From contig NEEC01000017.1 of assembly GCA_002189035.1 (NCBI GenBank), positions 2,356,001 through 2,420,000 on the forward strand: 64,000 bases of DNA, written 5' to 3'. Under the pieces are notes generated by a model that was given only the letters and a program-made list of their open reading frames with translations, was not told the origin of the DNA and made no database searches. Below are positions 18,011 through 30,342 of the stretch, one piece after another. Source of the stretch: Utricularia gibba (taxonomy: Eukaryota > Streptophyta > Magnoliopsida > Lamiales > Lentibulariaceae). Position numbers and translations under genes: made by a program. Numbering within the stretch: position 1 is the first letter of the stretch; the number at the start of each line of letters is the position of its first letter.

Positions 18011-20230
18011 ATGCTCTCGGTCGCCGCCGTCGAATCCCAGACTACACACGACCCGGCCGTCGTTTTCCCGGCGGCGGCGGCGGCGGCGGAGGAGGGGGTA
18101 GAGAAAGAAGACCATATCTTTGTATCCAAACTGCCCACGATACCCATCCCCAACCATCTCCCACTCCACACCTACTGCTTTGAAAACATGTCGAAGTTTG
18201 CAGAGAGGACGTTTCTCATCGTGGGTAACACCGGGAAAACGTACACCTTCTCGGAAACGCACCTCATCTGCCGGAAAGTTGCGGCGGGGTTGGCGAATCT
18301 CGGAATTCAGAAAGGCGATGTGGTGATGGCGCTTCTCCAGAATTGCGCTGAGTTTGTCTTCACTTTCATGGCGGTTTCCATGATAGGGGCTGTGTTGACC
18401 ACCGCCAATCCGTTTTGTACGGGGAAGGAGATTTTTAAGCAGTTTAAAGCTGCCAAGGGGAAATTGATCGTTACCCAGGAACTCTACGTGGATAAGCTGA
18501 GGGAGAAGAAGATGATTCTCTTGTTTTTGGGGAGCATTTTAAGGTAGTGGCGATCGACGGTGAGCCGGAGGGATGCCTGCGATTCTCCGACCTCGTCGCG
18601 GCGGGCGGCGAAGATGGTGATTTGGAGGAATGCGAAATCGATCCAAACGACGCCGTCGCCTTGCCGTTTTCTTCAGGGACCACCGGGTTGCCGAAAGGCG
18701 TGATTCTCACTCACAAAAGTCTGGTCACCGGTGTGGCCCAGCAGGTCGACGGCGAAAACCCCAACTTGCATCTGAACGAGAAAGATGTCTTTCTCTGCGT
18801 CCTGCCCTTATTTCATATTTTCGCCTTGAATTCGGTTCTGCTATGCTCCCTCCGCGCCGGCGCCGGCGTGCTGCTGATGCCCAAATTCGAGATAGGTGCC
18901 TTTCTCGAACTCATACAGAAGTACCACGTGACCGTGGCGGCGGTGGTGCCGCCGCTAGTAAATGCGCTGGCGAAAAATCCGATGGTGGACAACTACGATT
19001 TGAGTTCCATACAGAAAGTACTCTCCGGAGCGGCGCCGCTCGGAAAGGATCTGGAAGCCGCACTCCTCCGACGTCTGCCGCACGCCGTTCTTGGACAGGT
19101 ACATAGCCCCCCGCTTACCCAGCCAACTAACCATCTTTGAACACCGATCTATCTCCAGCCACGAATAATGTTAATTAAATGGCCACTTAAATTATATTTA
19201 TATTTTTCATTTACTTTTAAAACTAATTCCTAATGTCACGAAGACTTGTAAATTATAATGTGAAGGGGTACGGCATGACGGAGGCTGGGCCCGTGCTGTC
19301 GATGTCGCCATCCTTGGCGAAGCAACCGATGCCGACGAAGTCCGGCGCATGCGGCAACGTCGTCAGGAATGCGGAGATGAAGGTGGTGGATCCCGAGACC
19401 GGGCGGTCCCTTCCCCGCAACCAGCGCGGAGAGATCTGCATCCGCGGCCATCAAATCATGAAAGGTTGGTTAATCGTTAGGGTTTCACCTCCTAACCTTC
19501 GCCAATAAAACACCCAATCAACTCCGCTAGGTTACCTGAACGATGTGGAGGCGACGGCGAGAACGTTGGATGTCGACGGGTGGCTCCACACGGGCGACAT
19601 CGGGTACGTCGATGACGACGACGATGTCTTCATCGTAGATCGCGTCAAGGAACTCATCAAGTTCAAAGGTTTCCAGGTAAAAAAAAAAACAAAAAAGAAA
19701 ACTTAATTATTAAAATAAAAGGAAGATGAATAATAAATAGATGTCGGTGGCATTTAATGTGTAGGTCCCACCCGCAGAGCTGGAAGCGTTGCTGATCAGC
19801 CACCCCAAAATAGTGGACGCCGCCGTTGTGCCGTGAGTAGTCGTCCACCCAAACCCTTTTTCTTTTTTATTAGTAAATTCCAAATACTAATAAAAAAATA
19901 TGGATGGATGAGTTGGTTGGTTGGTTGGTTGGTGGGTGCAGGCAAGTAGACGAGGTAGCTGGGGAAGTACCGGTGGCGTTCGTGGTCCAAAACGGGTTCG
20001 AATTAAGGGAGGAGGATGTGAAGGAATTCATTTCCAAGCAGGTGGGGGAGTTGCCACATGAAATATTATTATTATTATTTACGGAATTGGGTACTTATTT
20101 TGGATGCCTGGGTGGGTAGGTGGTGTTCTACAAGAGACTGCACAAGGTCCACTTCGTCCACGCCATCCCCAAATCGCCCGCCGGGAAGATCCTGCGGAGG
20201 GAGCTCAGGGCGCGCCTGCCTGCACCCTGA
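18011..20230 (+). CDS. 4CL: 4-coumarate:CoA ligase with a single frame break in exon 1
   Basis: Encodes the ATP-dependent enzyme that forms CoA esters of hydroxycinnamates at the entry to lignin and flavonoid synthesis. Exon 1 has an alanine-rich N-terminus, then the adenylate-forming AMP-binding motif [14 protein letters not shown]. Later exons give [16 protein letters not shown], box [43 protein letters not shown] and the C-terminal lysine motif [13 protein letters not shown]. Five introns start at 19100 and at about 19465, 19677, 19833 and 20041, all GT-AG with matching phases. The upstream frame stops at 18547. The conserved protein continues in another frame from about 18505, consistent with one missing base between 18496 and 18515. 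All other parts are intact, so the gene may be a very young pseudogene or carry an assembly error. Length and motifs fit bona fide 4CL rather than 4CL-like enzymes. Confidence 0.88.
19907..19939 (+). repeat. (GTTG)n microsatellite in a 4CL intron
   Basis: A run of TTGG/GTTG tetramers lies immediately upstream of the acceptor TGGGTGCAG of a 4CL intron. It is a simple repeat; its length could vary between individuals and lies in the polypyrimidine-tract region of the intron. Confidence 0.75.
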
Positions 20231-21165
20231 CCGGATCCTCATTGTGTTGGGTGGGTCCGGGTCGGGTCGGGTCGTGCCCCAGCCAACAGAATTATGTATT
20301 TAGTCTTTTTGAATGTATGTAATGTTTAAAGAGTACTCACTATCTGTGTATTTAGTTTGGTTTCGAATTTATTGAAGCCATGCCCAATAAACATAATCTT
20401 ATTAAATTACATATATATGATACATATATACTCTAGTAGTTTATAAAAAACTTATACATGACCAGTTGAACTCTATTTTTTTCACTAAATAGGAATGAAT
20501 TAAAGTAATCCTAACACAGAGAGTGTGCTATCCTATCCCATCCCATCACTATCATCGTTGTTATAAATTATTGTGTCCATGGAATTTATTGGCCGCTGAC
20601 GTCCACGTGATCTACGGTGTAGCAGCTGCTGCCTCAACTACTACTACTACCACTAGCACGTCGAGGAGATATACAGATGGACGTTAATGCAACCGCCACG
20701 TGGTGCGTGGGGGCGCTGCACAAAGAAAAGGGCCGCCCAATCCGCCATAGGGGATACACGACTGGGGCCTGGGGCGTTTTGTTGGGCCGGGTCTCTAACA
20801 CCGCAGGCCCAGTACCCAGAGCCTCCCAACCCGCTCGGCCTAGGAGGTTTTGTTTGGGTTGGGCTCAAATAAGCGTTGATTTTCCGTTTATTATTATATT
20901 ATATTATATTAGGAGAGAGAGAAAGAGAGGTGACTGACGTCTCTCACCCCCATCTGCTGCTTCAATTTGAAGCTGTCTCTCATTTGAAGTTTCCAATTCA
21001 GCCCCTCCCTCCTGCAGCTTCATCCTTCGCTTCTTCGGGAGGAGGAGCCGCGCCGCAACGCACGCCGCCCCTTCGTTCCTCACTCCTAGGGTTCTTCTTT
21101 CGCGCTCGCGCTTCTTTTCTTTGAGCTAGGGTTTCGATCGGAGCAGCGGGTGATCTCTTGTTTCC
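20231..21165 (+). promoter_or_regulatory. 4CL 3' region and XPO1 promoter/5' UTR
   Basis: No gene is visible. The left half is AT-rich with TATATA runs. Two G-box cores (CACGTG) occur at 20604-20609 and 20697-20702. Site II elements cluster at 20783-20865 (TTGGGCC, GGCCCA, TTGGGCT). A CT-rich leader leads into the exportin start codon and contains CTAGGGTTT-like telo-box relatives at about 21087 and 21126. Confidence 0.5.
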
Positions 21166-24100
21166 ATGGCGGCTGAAAAGTTGAGGGATTTGAGTCAGCC
21201 CATTGATGTTCCTCTCCTGGACGCCACTGTCGCTGCTTTCTATGGGACTGGATCCAAGGAGGAGGTTTGTTGTGCTCTTCTCTTTTCTTGCTTCACTCAT
21301 TCGCAGAGGTTTTTCGTGTGGTAATGGGAGCCGAATTTTGTCCGTTTCGTTCATGGGAACTGAACTCGCTTGGGATTGGTATTCCTGCATTTGTGTTTTT
21401 AGTGCATTGATTCGAACCTCGCCAACATCCTAAACCCTAAACCCAATGCCGCAAAACCGTGCACCTTATTGTTTCCCTATTTTCTTGTCACTTTCTCTGC
21501 GGTGTATTTCTTAGGCGTATCAGAATCGGTATGGGATGGAACCGCCTGCCTTGTCAACCCGGCCTCCCACGCCGCGCGAGGCATCACCTTTTGTTTCGGT
21601 ATCACTTTTGCAGGGTCAGTGCTGGCACCCCGCACTGCCCCGTTCTCGCCATGCCTTATCCAGGCTCGGGACGTCTTGTTTTTTGCACGTGGTACGAGGA
21701 TGCGATCTAAGGAAAAAGGTGATTCTTTGCGGCGTGGAAGGCTGGTTGACGAGCGCGTTTTTAAGCGCATGAAGGGAATGATGGACGGTGATGTTGTTAA
21801 TGTGCCTCTTGTCTGCGGCACTGCCTTATAGTTCGGGATTTTATCGCTTCTTGAGTAGTTGTTTTTTCTTGTACATTTGGTGTGATCGAAACTCTTAATG
21901 CTGCCATCATTTATTAACAATGACTACGCGTCCACATTCTTGTTGATTTTTGTGTTTGTAACTAGAAGTGGTTATTTAAATGCGTTCATATGTGTCGATC
22001 GTGTCTGAAATTTGAGCATGCTGAGTTTTGAAAGGGATGTAAGTGGTGTATTTTTTTGGCTATATGAGAATCTTTGAGAATATGACTTGTTTGCTGTGTG
22101 CATCTCTAAGCATATTCTCACTTTTTTGAGCCTGTGCTGGCAGAGGTCCGCTGCTGACCATATTTTGAGGGATTTGCAAAGTAACCCTGATATGTGGCTT
22201 CAAGTGGTTCATATTTTATCTAATACGCAAAATTTGAACACCAAATTCTTCGCATTACAAGTAAGCTTCTTTTTAACTGGAGTTTTCTTTCAAATGCCAT
22301 TTTCTGCGTTCAGCTGTTTTAAAAATATTTACTTTGATATGGGAAAAAGTAGTTTGTTTTTCATGGATTTGTTTGCTATGTATAGGTTCTAGAAGGTGTT
22401 ATTAAGTATAGATGGAACGCTCTACCCACAGAGCAACGGGATGGCATGAAAAACTATATTTCTGAAGTTATAGTAACGGTAAGTACTTTCAGGCCTTTAT
22501 ATTTTGCTTCTCTTAGCATGCTTTCTTCTGACCGAAATTTTCATGTTTCCTCTTTAGCTTTCAAGCGATGATATCTCCTTTCGGAGAGAAAGGCTATACG
22601 TCAATAAGCTCAACATTATATTAGTTCAGGTAATTATTACTGTGATCACACTAGCAATGTAGGATTAAGGTCATTGCATCTCGCTTCATTGTACATATTC
22701 TAATCTTTCATTTTCCATTCATTAGCATATAAATAACTGGGTCATTGCAATCTCTTTCTGGTTTATTTCTCGTGCAACAGATCTTGAAGCACGAGTGGCC
22801 CGCTAGATGGAGGAGTTTTATTCCAGATTTGGTAGCAGCAGCGAAAACAAGTGAAACCATCTGTGAAAATTGCATGGCCATTCTGAAAGTAACAAAATTT
22901 CATCTCTTATCCTTTTCATGAGCTTTTCCTGACGTTTGAGTGGCTTTTTTCAGCTTCTAAGTGAAGAAGTGTTCGATTTCTCCAGAGGAGAAATGACTCA
23001 GCTGAAGATTAAGGAGTTAAAACAGTCTTTGAACAGGTGACCATTCTGAAAACCCTCTGGAACCGCATGTTGGTGGATGTACATTATTTATTGTCCATGG
23101 TTCACCACTCGTGTAAAATGTACTTCTTTGCGTGCTGATTTTACCATCTGTTTGTTGTAAGCTGTTGCAGATTCTGGTTTGGTTTAACAACCTTTTCTTG
23201 TATGCAGTGAATTCATGCTCATTCATGAGTTATGCACTTATGTATTGGCTGCATCTCAAAGGGCTGAACTCATTCGGGCAACATTAGCCACATTGCATGC
23301 TTTTCTGTCCTGGATACCTCTTGGCTACATTTTCGAGTCACCCCTGGTTTGTTTGTTTTTAGGAGTTATCCTTTTTTTTTCATAGTTCCTATTCATGAAT
23401 TACATAATCAGATTTGTTGCTGTCTTCTACTAATATGGATCGCCTGCCCATTTGCAGCTCGAAACTTTGTTAAATTTCTTCCCAGGACCAGCCTACCGCA
23501 ATCTCACTTTGCAATGTTTGACTGAGGTTTTTTTTTCTTCTTGTAATCTTATGAATGGTGGCTTGTTTGCATATTTGAAGAGTTTGATATTTTCCGAATA
23601 TGTTTTTTGTTCAGGTTGCTGCTCTCAAGTTTGGGGACTTTTATGACGTGCAGTATGTCAAAATGTATACCATATTCCTCGGGCAGTTGCAGGTAGTGGG
23701 GATCTTTATGCAGTTTTTTTTTTGTTTGTTTGTCCTCTTTGTTACTTTTAGATTTAACATGGTAGTGCATTTTGGTTTTTATCAGTTTTTTGGTTTAGTT
23801 GTTTTTTTAAAATTACACTCTTTTTTGTAAGGGGTAGTCGCTGATATTGTTAATGGTTGTTTCATATTACGTCTGTGATTAGGCCATAGTGCCACTTACT
23901 ACCAACATTGTAGAGGCTTATGCAAATGGAAATAGTGAGGAGCAGGTGAGCTTCTAAATTATTTGATGCCTATTTTGTTTGGTCATTCAGACAGCAAGCC
24001 TGTAGTTATTCTGGCATTTATTTGCAGGCCTTCATTCAAAACCTGGCTCTTTTCTTCACATCATTCTTCAAGGTAAATCACTGTCTGGGTTCATTGAGCA

Positions 24101-24524
24101 TACCAAGTGATAGATGTAGGAATATTTCACTGGGCTGATGTTCCCTTGTTTAGGTCCTCAAATATTAAACTTTTATCATACTCAAATTTGTTCGTTCATA
24201 TAGATTTCCTGATTCACATTTCTGTTATTGCAGAATCACATAAGAGTGCTGGAATCTTCTCAGGAGAACATAAATGCATTACTAATGGGTTTAGAGTATC
24301 TCATTAACATTTCATATGTCGATGATACTGAAGTTTTTAAGGTGATTATCAATTCGTCATTTTGGTATTCCTTTTCATGTGATGGAATGCCATAATCTGA
24401 TGCTTACATCATGCAGGTTTGCTTGGACTATTGGAACTCCCTGGTTTTGGAACTCTTTGAGGCTCACCTCAACCCAGACCATCTAGCATCTGACATCACA
24501 ACTGGAATGCAGGTGAATTAATCG

Positions 24525-24563
<39 letters not shown>

Positions 24564-27500
24564 AACACATCTTTGATCTGTTTGTCGGGTTCCTTTTACA
24601 TATCTGCCAGCTGGGTCTGCACGAATATTGTGCCAGAATAGGTCAGCCTATGGACATGAACATGGTAGACTGTGAACTAGGTTGTCCCTCGATTGGGTTT
24701 GGGTTTTATATCATCTCTTCATTTTCATATGCCCTTTGTCGTCTGGATACAAACACCTCCTCCCCCTCCCCACCTCACCCCACCTGTAATTAGGAATACC
24801 CAACTGGTGGAGGTGCACTTTTTATTTTATTAGGTCTCAAGTAAATTTTTAGTCCTACTCATACCTCTCTGAATTTCAAATGAATCATGCAGGCGCAGAT
24901 GATTCCAGGAATGGTAGATGGTCTTGGTTCACAGCTTTTGCAGAGACGCCAACTTTATACTGGCCCGATGTCAAAGCTGAGACTCTTGATGATCTGCCGC
25001 ATGGCAAAGCCAGAAGAAGTTCTTATTGTGGAAGATGAGAATGGGAATATTGTTCGTGAAACAATGAGAGACAATGATGTGCTCGTCCAGTATAAGGTGA
25101 AATCTTCATCGTGTAACATAAACGACTGTCCCCTCAACTTTTCACCATTTCCTTTTGGAATTTTCGCTGCTCGTAATAACTATGTTCCCTTGTAACCAAC
25201 TTGTAGATTATGAGGGAGACACTTATCTATCTGGCACATCTTGATCACGAGGACACAGAAAAGCAAGTGAGTTCTATCCTTAAAATTTGCCCTTCCCCTG
25301 GCCCTTATCCCAATATGTACATTTGTTTTTTTTTTTTTTTGGCATTTGTGATTTCTTTCCCACGTTGGATTGGAAGCCAGCTTGGACTGCGATGAGTGGT
25401 TTTTATTTCTTTATGCTGTTGCAGATGCTAAGTAAGCTTAGCAAACAATTAAATGGAGAGGACTGGTCATGGAACAACCTCAATACATTGTGCTGGGCAA
25501 TTGGATCAATATCTGGATCGATGATGGAGGATCAGGTACAGAGTTTCGTTTTCCCATTCTTGCTCTTAGTTTTGTTGTTCAACTTGTCATTCTTCTTGTT
25601 TGGGCATGCAATCTCTTCAATGTATTGCTTCACGTAACCCCTCAGTTTAATCTAAATACTCATGCGTCTGATTCATTTTGCAGGAGAATAGGTTTCTGGT
25701 GATGGTAATCCGTGATTTGTTGAACCTATGCGAGATTACAAAGGGAAAAGACAACAAAGCCGTTATTGCAAGTAATATAATGTAAGTCAAATGAATCCAC
25801 TTGGTATCTTAGAGTGCCTTTTATCATTCTCCATATGAAGGTTCCCTAAGTGTTACATTTGTTAAAACATGGCGAAAGGCTTTAATTTTTCATATGGTTT
25901 CATAAGTTGATTCTCCTTATTTTCATCTTAGTAATCTGCAAAAGAGCACATTTTTGTTTTACATTCCTTTAAGTGTGGAGAAACTTTATTTTTAAAATAT
26001 ATATAAATAAGCCAGCAACTTCATGGGATATGCCATGCTTAGGTTGTGCAGTATAATTTTTTTGGTTGTTGTGATTTATGTTTCTGTCCATGCAGGTATG
26101 TCGTGGGGCAATATCCCAGATTTTTGAGGGCCCACTGGAAGTTTTTGAAAACTGTTGTGAACAAATTGTTTGAATTCATGCACGAAACCCATCCAGGAGT
26201 TCAGGTTAAGCTTTAGCGGAGTGTTTTTTTTTCTACCACTACATTTAGGACTACTGTTCTGTAAACAAGGATATTTATCTTCATGTTTATTGTCCGTGCA
26301 GATGATTATGATTAAATAACCTGTCCACCAATGTTGCTATCAACCTTCTGGTCTTGTAATTTTCTAATATCATTTTTTTCTTGTTGTGATTCATCTAGGA
26401 TATGGCTTGTGACACTTTCTTAAAAATTGTTCAAAAGTGCAAGCGCAAATTTGTGGTTATGCAGGTTAGAAATCTGCTGTCATTTTTTCCTTCTTGTGAT
26501 CGAGTGATAATTAGAATTTTTGAGAGTTCCATTTCTCTCTTTTAGATTGGAGAAAACGAGCCTTTTGTGTCAGAGCTACTGACAACTCTTCCTGCTACAA
26601 TTGCGGACCTTGAGTCACATCAGATCCACTCATTCTATGAATCTGTATGTCCCGCCAATTTTTGACATATTGGGCTATTGATGATTTATGATCTGTGTAA
26701 GAGCGCATTCTGACCTTTATTTCTTTTTGTTCAGGTGGGTCATATGATCCAAGCAGAGTCTGAGCCAACTAAAAGAGATGAGTATTTGCAGAGATTAATG
26801 CAGCTTCCTAACCAGGTTTCCAAATTTATAGCTGGTTTGGGCATGCCATCTGGTTTTTGTCCATCTATTTTGACAAGAGTGTGATACAAAAGCACGGCTT
26901 TCAAATTGTCTAATTCATGTTTTCGCAGAAATGGGCTGAAATTATTGGTCATGCTCGTCTGAGTGTGGATTATTTGAAGGATCAAGATGTGATACGGGCA
27001 GTTCTTCATATACTTCAGGTTTGTTTTTTGGTTTTTATATACTTCCCCGATTGGCATAATTCACTGTAGACTACTGATGATTGAATTACCCTAAATATTT
27101 ACACAGTATTTATGGTGTATTTTTGCAGACAAATACCAGCGCAGCTACTTCTCTTGGAACATATTTCTTGCCGCAGATTTCTTTATTGTTTCTGGACGTA
27201 CTCAATGTGTACAGGTCTCTTTTCTGGTGAAGGATTAAACTGTTATCAGTTTTAGCCACATCTGTTTCATGTGACAAGTTTTAGTTGCATCTACAGAATG
27301 TATAGCGAACTCATATCAACCACCATTGCCCAAGGGGGACCCTATGCTTCCAAGTCTTCATTGGTGAAACTGCTGCGGTAAATTGATCTTGTACACGCAT
27401 ACTGATTAGTCTTTGTATAGGTTTTACTATCCTTTTTTCATTTTCTTCCTTGGAAACAGTTCTGTGAAGAGGGAAACATTAAAGCTCATTGAGACATTCC

Positions 27501-29359
27501 TGGACAAGGCAGAAGATCAGCCACATATTGGCAAACAGTTTGTTAGTCCAATGATGGACCCGATTCTTTGTGATTATGCGCGCAATGTTCCTGATGCGCG
27601 AGAGTCAGAAGTTCTATCTCTCTTTGCGACAATTATAAACAAGTTAGTTCGCATACTGGTTTCCATACCTATTCATCTTTCACATGTATATTTTGCAGTC
27701 TTGGATCCCAATCCCCATTGCGGCAATTCTTATTGGCCTGATTGTTGTTTAGGTACACAGGGACAATGATTGAGGATGTTCCAAGGATATTTGAAGCTGT
27801 TTTCCAATGCACACTGGAGGTACGCTAATTTTTTCCCTGTTTACATCTTATAGTTTATATTTACCCTGGAAATTTGTTGATTTGGAATTTATGATGAAAT
27901 CACTGAACATAGAGTTTTTTGAGCAAACATGCAAATTTTTCTCATTTAACTTTGTAACCTGTGCCAGCTTCATGATGTGCATCAGTTGGTGAATAATGAA
28001 TGTTCTTATCACATTTTTTTTGGAATTTCAAGTTACTACTGTTTGAGGTGATCTTGTGCGGACCATCGGGCTATCACAGGCTTTTGGAAAATTTTATCCT
28101 CCATATGTGTGATCCCTAGCTTTTTTGTGTTGACATTAATGTCTGTTTGGTTGCTTGTATTCCTGACTTTCATCCCAGATGATTACCAAGAATTTTGAAG
28201 ACTATCCCGAGCACAGACTCAAGTTCTTCTCACTACTTCGGGCCATTGCAACTCACTGTTTTCCTGCATTAATCCGCTTATCAAGTGAGGTATGACTTGT
28301 AAACTTGGCCTCAGTCATTGCCTTCTGGGTATCTTATTGAAGTGTATTTTGTTATTCTGATGGATCTGTGCAGCAACTTAAACTTGTCATGGATTCCATA
28401 ATATGGGCTTTCCGGCATACTGAGCGCAATATTGCAGAAACTGGACTCAACCTGCTACTGGAGATGCTTAAAAACTTTCAGGTTAATTCTAATCTCCGAG
28501 TCCATTTTAAGAGTGAAAGGGAAATTTAGGCATTAACGAACTTGTATTCTATGGTCTTTCAGGCATCCGAGTTCTGCAACCAGTTCTACAGGACTTATTT
28601 TTTAACCATAGAGCAAGAAATATTTGCAGTATTGACCGACACATTCCATAAACCTGGCTTTAAACTGCATGTTCTTGTACTGCAACACCTGATCTGCCTG
28701 GTAAGTTAATATCCTTTATCTTCGCTTAAAGTTTTATGAAACCTTGTGGAGTGTTTATGCGCCTGCAGTGTCATATTGTACCGCATTCTATACTTTTTTC
28801 ATGACGCTAGCTTTGGTGTTGACATTTACAGGCGGAATCAACTATTTTGACTGAGGCCCTTTGGGACGTAGCAACAGTTCCTTTCCCTTATCCAAGTAAT
28901 GGCGTGTTCGTTCGCGAGTACACAATCAAACTTCTGAGCTCTTCCTTCCCGAACATGACACCAGTTGAGGTAGTGGACCAATGGGGTTCGCATCGTTAAG
29001 CCAACTGCAGTACGCATCCAGTACAGTGACTCGGTTTTTGAATCTTTCAGGTCACCCAATTCGTGAATGGGCTATTTGAATCCAGACTTGATCTTGCATC
29101 CTTCAAGAACCATATCCGAGATTTTCTCGTGCAGTCCAAAGAGTTCTCAGCTCAGGTGGGTATCCATCCGGAGGATTGAGCTATTGATGCCCCCTTCCCA
29201 TTTCAGGCTCTCAAGTCCGTACTTGTGATGATGCAGGACAACAAGGACCTCTACGCAGAGGAGGCTGCTGCACAGAGGGAAAGGGAGCGACAACGTATGC
29301 TGTCGATCCCTGGGCTGATCGCACCTAACGAGATCAAAGACGAGATGGTGGACTCATGA
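21166..29359 (+). CDS. XPO1: Exportin-1 (CRM1), nuclear export receptor
   Basis: A gene of roughly thirty exons encodes a full-length CRM1/exportin-1 of about 1,080 residues. This importin-beta-like HEAT-repeat protein carries leucine-rich NES cargo out of the nucleus with Ran-GTP. The start [15 protein letters not shown], the importin-beta N-terminal segment ([20 protein letters not shown]), [32 protein letters not shown] and the C-terminus [20 protein letters not shown] closely match Arabidopsis XPO1A. The NES-groove motif [14 protein letters not shown] is present; its cysteine codon at 25491-25493 corresponds to the leptomycin B target Cys528 of human CRM1. Every joint I followed keeps frame, including exon ends at GTGSKEE, KNFQ and EFSAQ. 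Intron 1 is long (about 21265-22142). Confidence 0.97.
21432..21444 (+). promoter_or_regulatory. Double telo-box in XPO1 intron 1
   Basis: AAACCCTAAACCC occurs in the first intron, about 170 bases after the first exon. Telo-boxes near the transcription start are common in plant genes expressed in dividing tissue. Function here is inferred from the motif alone. Confidence 0.5.
24520..24567 (+). repeat. Compound (CT)n(CA)n microsatellite in an XPO1 intron
   Basis: A run of CT dinucleotides passes directly into a run of CA dinucleotides just after the donor that follows ITTGMQ. It is a simple compound microsatellite with no coding content. Confidence 0.85.
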
Positions 29360-30340
29360 GTGGGGGCTGCTTGCTGTTTCAAGAAACCGTATGGAGGGGG
29401 GTGGTGCTTCCCAAAGTTGTTATGGAGCTCTCTCCCTCCCTCCCTCCCTCTAGCCCTAACTGACCGCCGTGATTGATGATTGTAGATCTTTACTTAGCCA
29501 TCCAGTAGTCAAGAGGTCATCACTGATGTGTAGGAGGAGGTAAACTCTGCACCGGCCAAGCATGGGATTCCATTTGTGATTGCTTTGTTTTTCTTTGTTT
29601 TCCTTGGTTTTTTGGGCAGGAGAGTAGTAGATAAAAGGAGATAGGCTTTCATTTTGTGATTTTGCTTGTGCAGCTGCTGTATACTGTTGACTGCTACCAT
29701 TTTGAAGCCTCTGTTTATTTATTTTGGGACTGGAGTTGTTTTGTTTTTTAATTATTATTATTATCATCATCATTTGAATTTTGATGCCTCTCATAGTTAA
29801 AAAGAGTTTATTTAATGTATTCATTGTTGTCCACGTGTCGTGGTGCGTGTTGGGCCATGCGCTAGCTACTATTTGGTGGGCCTGCTGCCACGACCAAGAT
29901 TCAGGCGATTCTCTCCTCGTATTCTTCCCGCAGAAGGGCATCTTGAAAATCTCTACTTCTGCTTCGGAGCTTCTATGGATTTTCGCTCTGGTTCCTTGTT
30001 TTACACGCTGCTTGCGTTTGTTTTTCGGGGAATTTCCTTCTCGTTGTTCCTAAGAAACAACTGTTTTCTAGCGTTTCTGACGTTGATAGTTTTTTTTTTT
30101 CACTGTTACTTCAACAGCATCTCGTCTGAATCTTTAAAGAAAACCAGATTGAGATTCCAGAAGCAAGAAGAGCTTCTGCATCTAAGAAATGCACGGGAGA
30201 ATGTAATACAATTTTGCGTTTTCTCTGTTATGTTTAAATGCCTTTAGGTCTTTCGAATATTTGATGTTCATTAGCATTGTGTATCAAATGCTAATGAATT
30301 GTGATCCGTTACCGTGTTCACTCCAATCTACATCCGATGA
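29360..30340. other. XPO1 3' UTR and spacer, no gene assigned
   Basis: The first 400 bases look like the XPO1 3' UTR, with a (CCCT)n run at about 29437-29452. A G-box core CACGTG is at 29832-29837. An exon-like segment at about 30116-30200, flanked by CAACAG and a GTAATA donor-like sequence, could encode SESLKKTRLRFQKQEELLH; I do not recognise it. A 12-bp perfect inverted repeat with an 8-base loop lies at 30267-30298. Confidence 0.35.
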
Positions 30341-30342
30341 GT

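Noticed and set aside
18496-18547. A hidden intron explaining the 4CL frame change
   Set aside because: Conserved sequence continues on both sides within about 20 bases; no intron that short exists.
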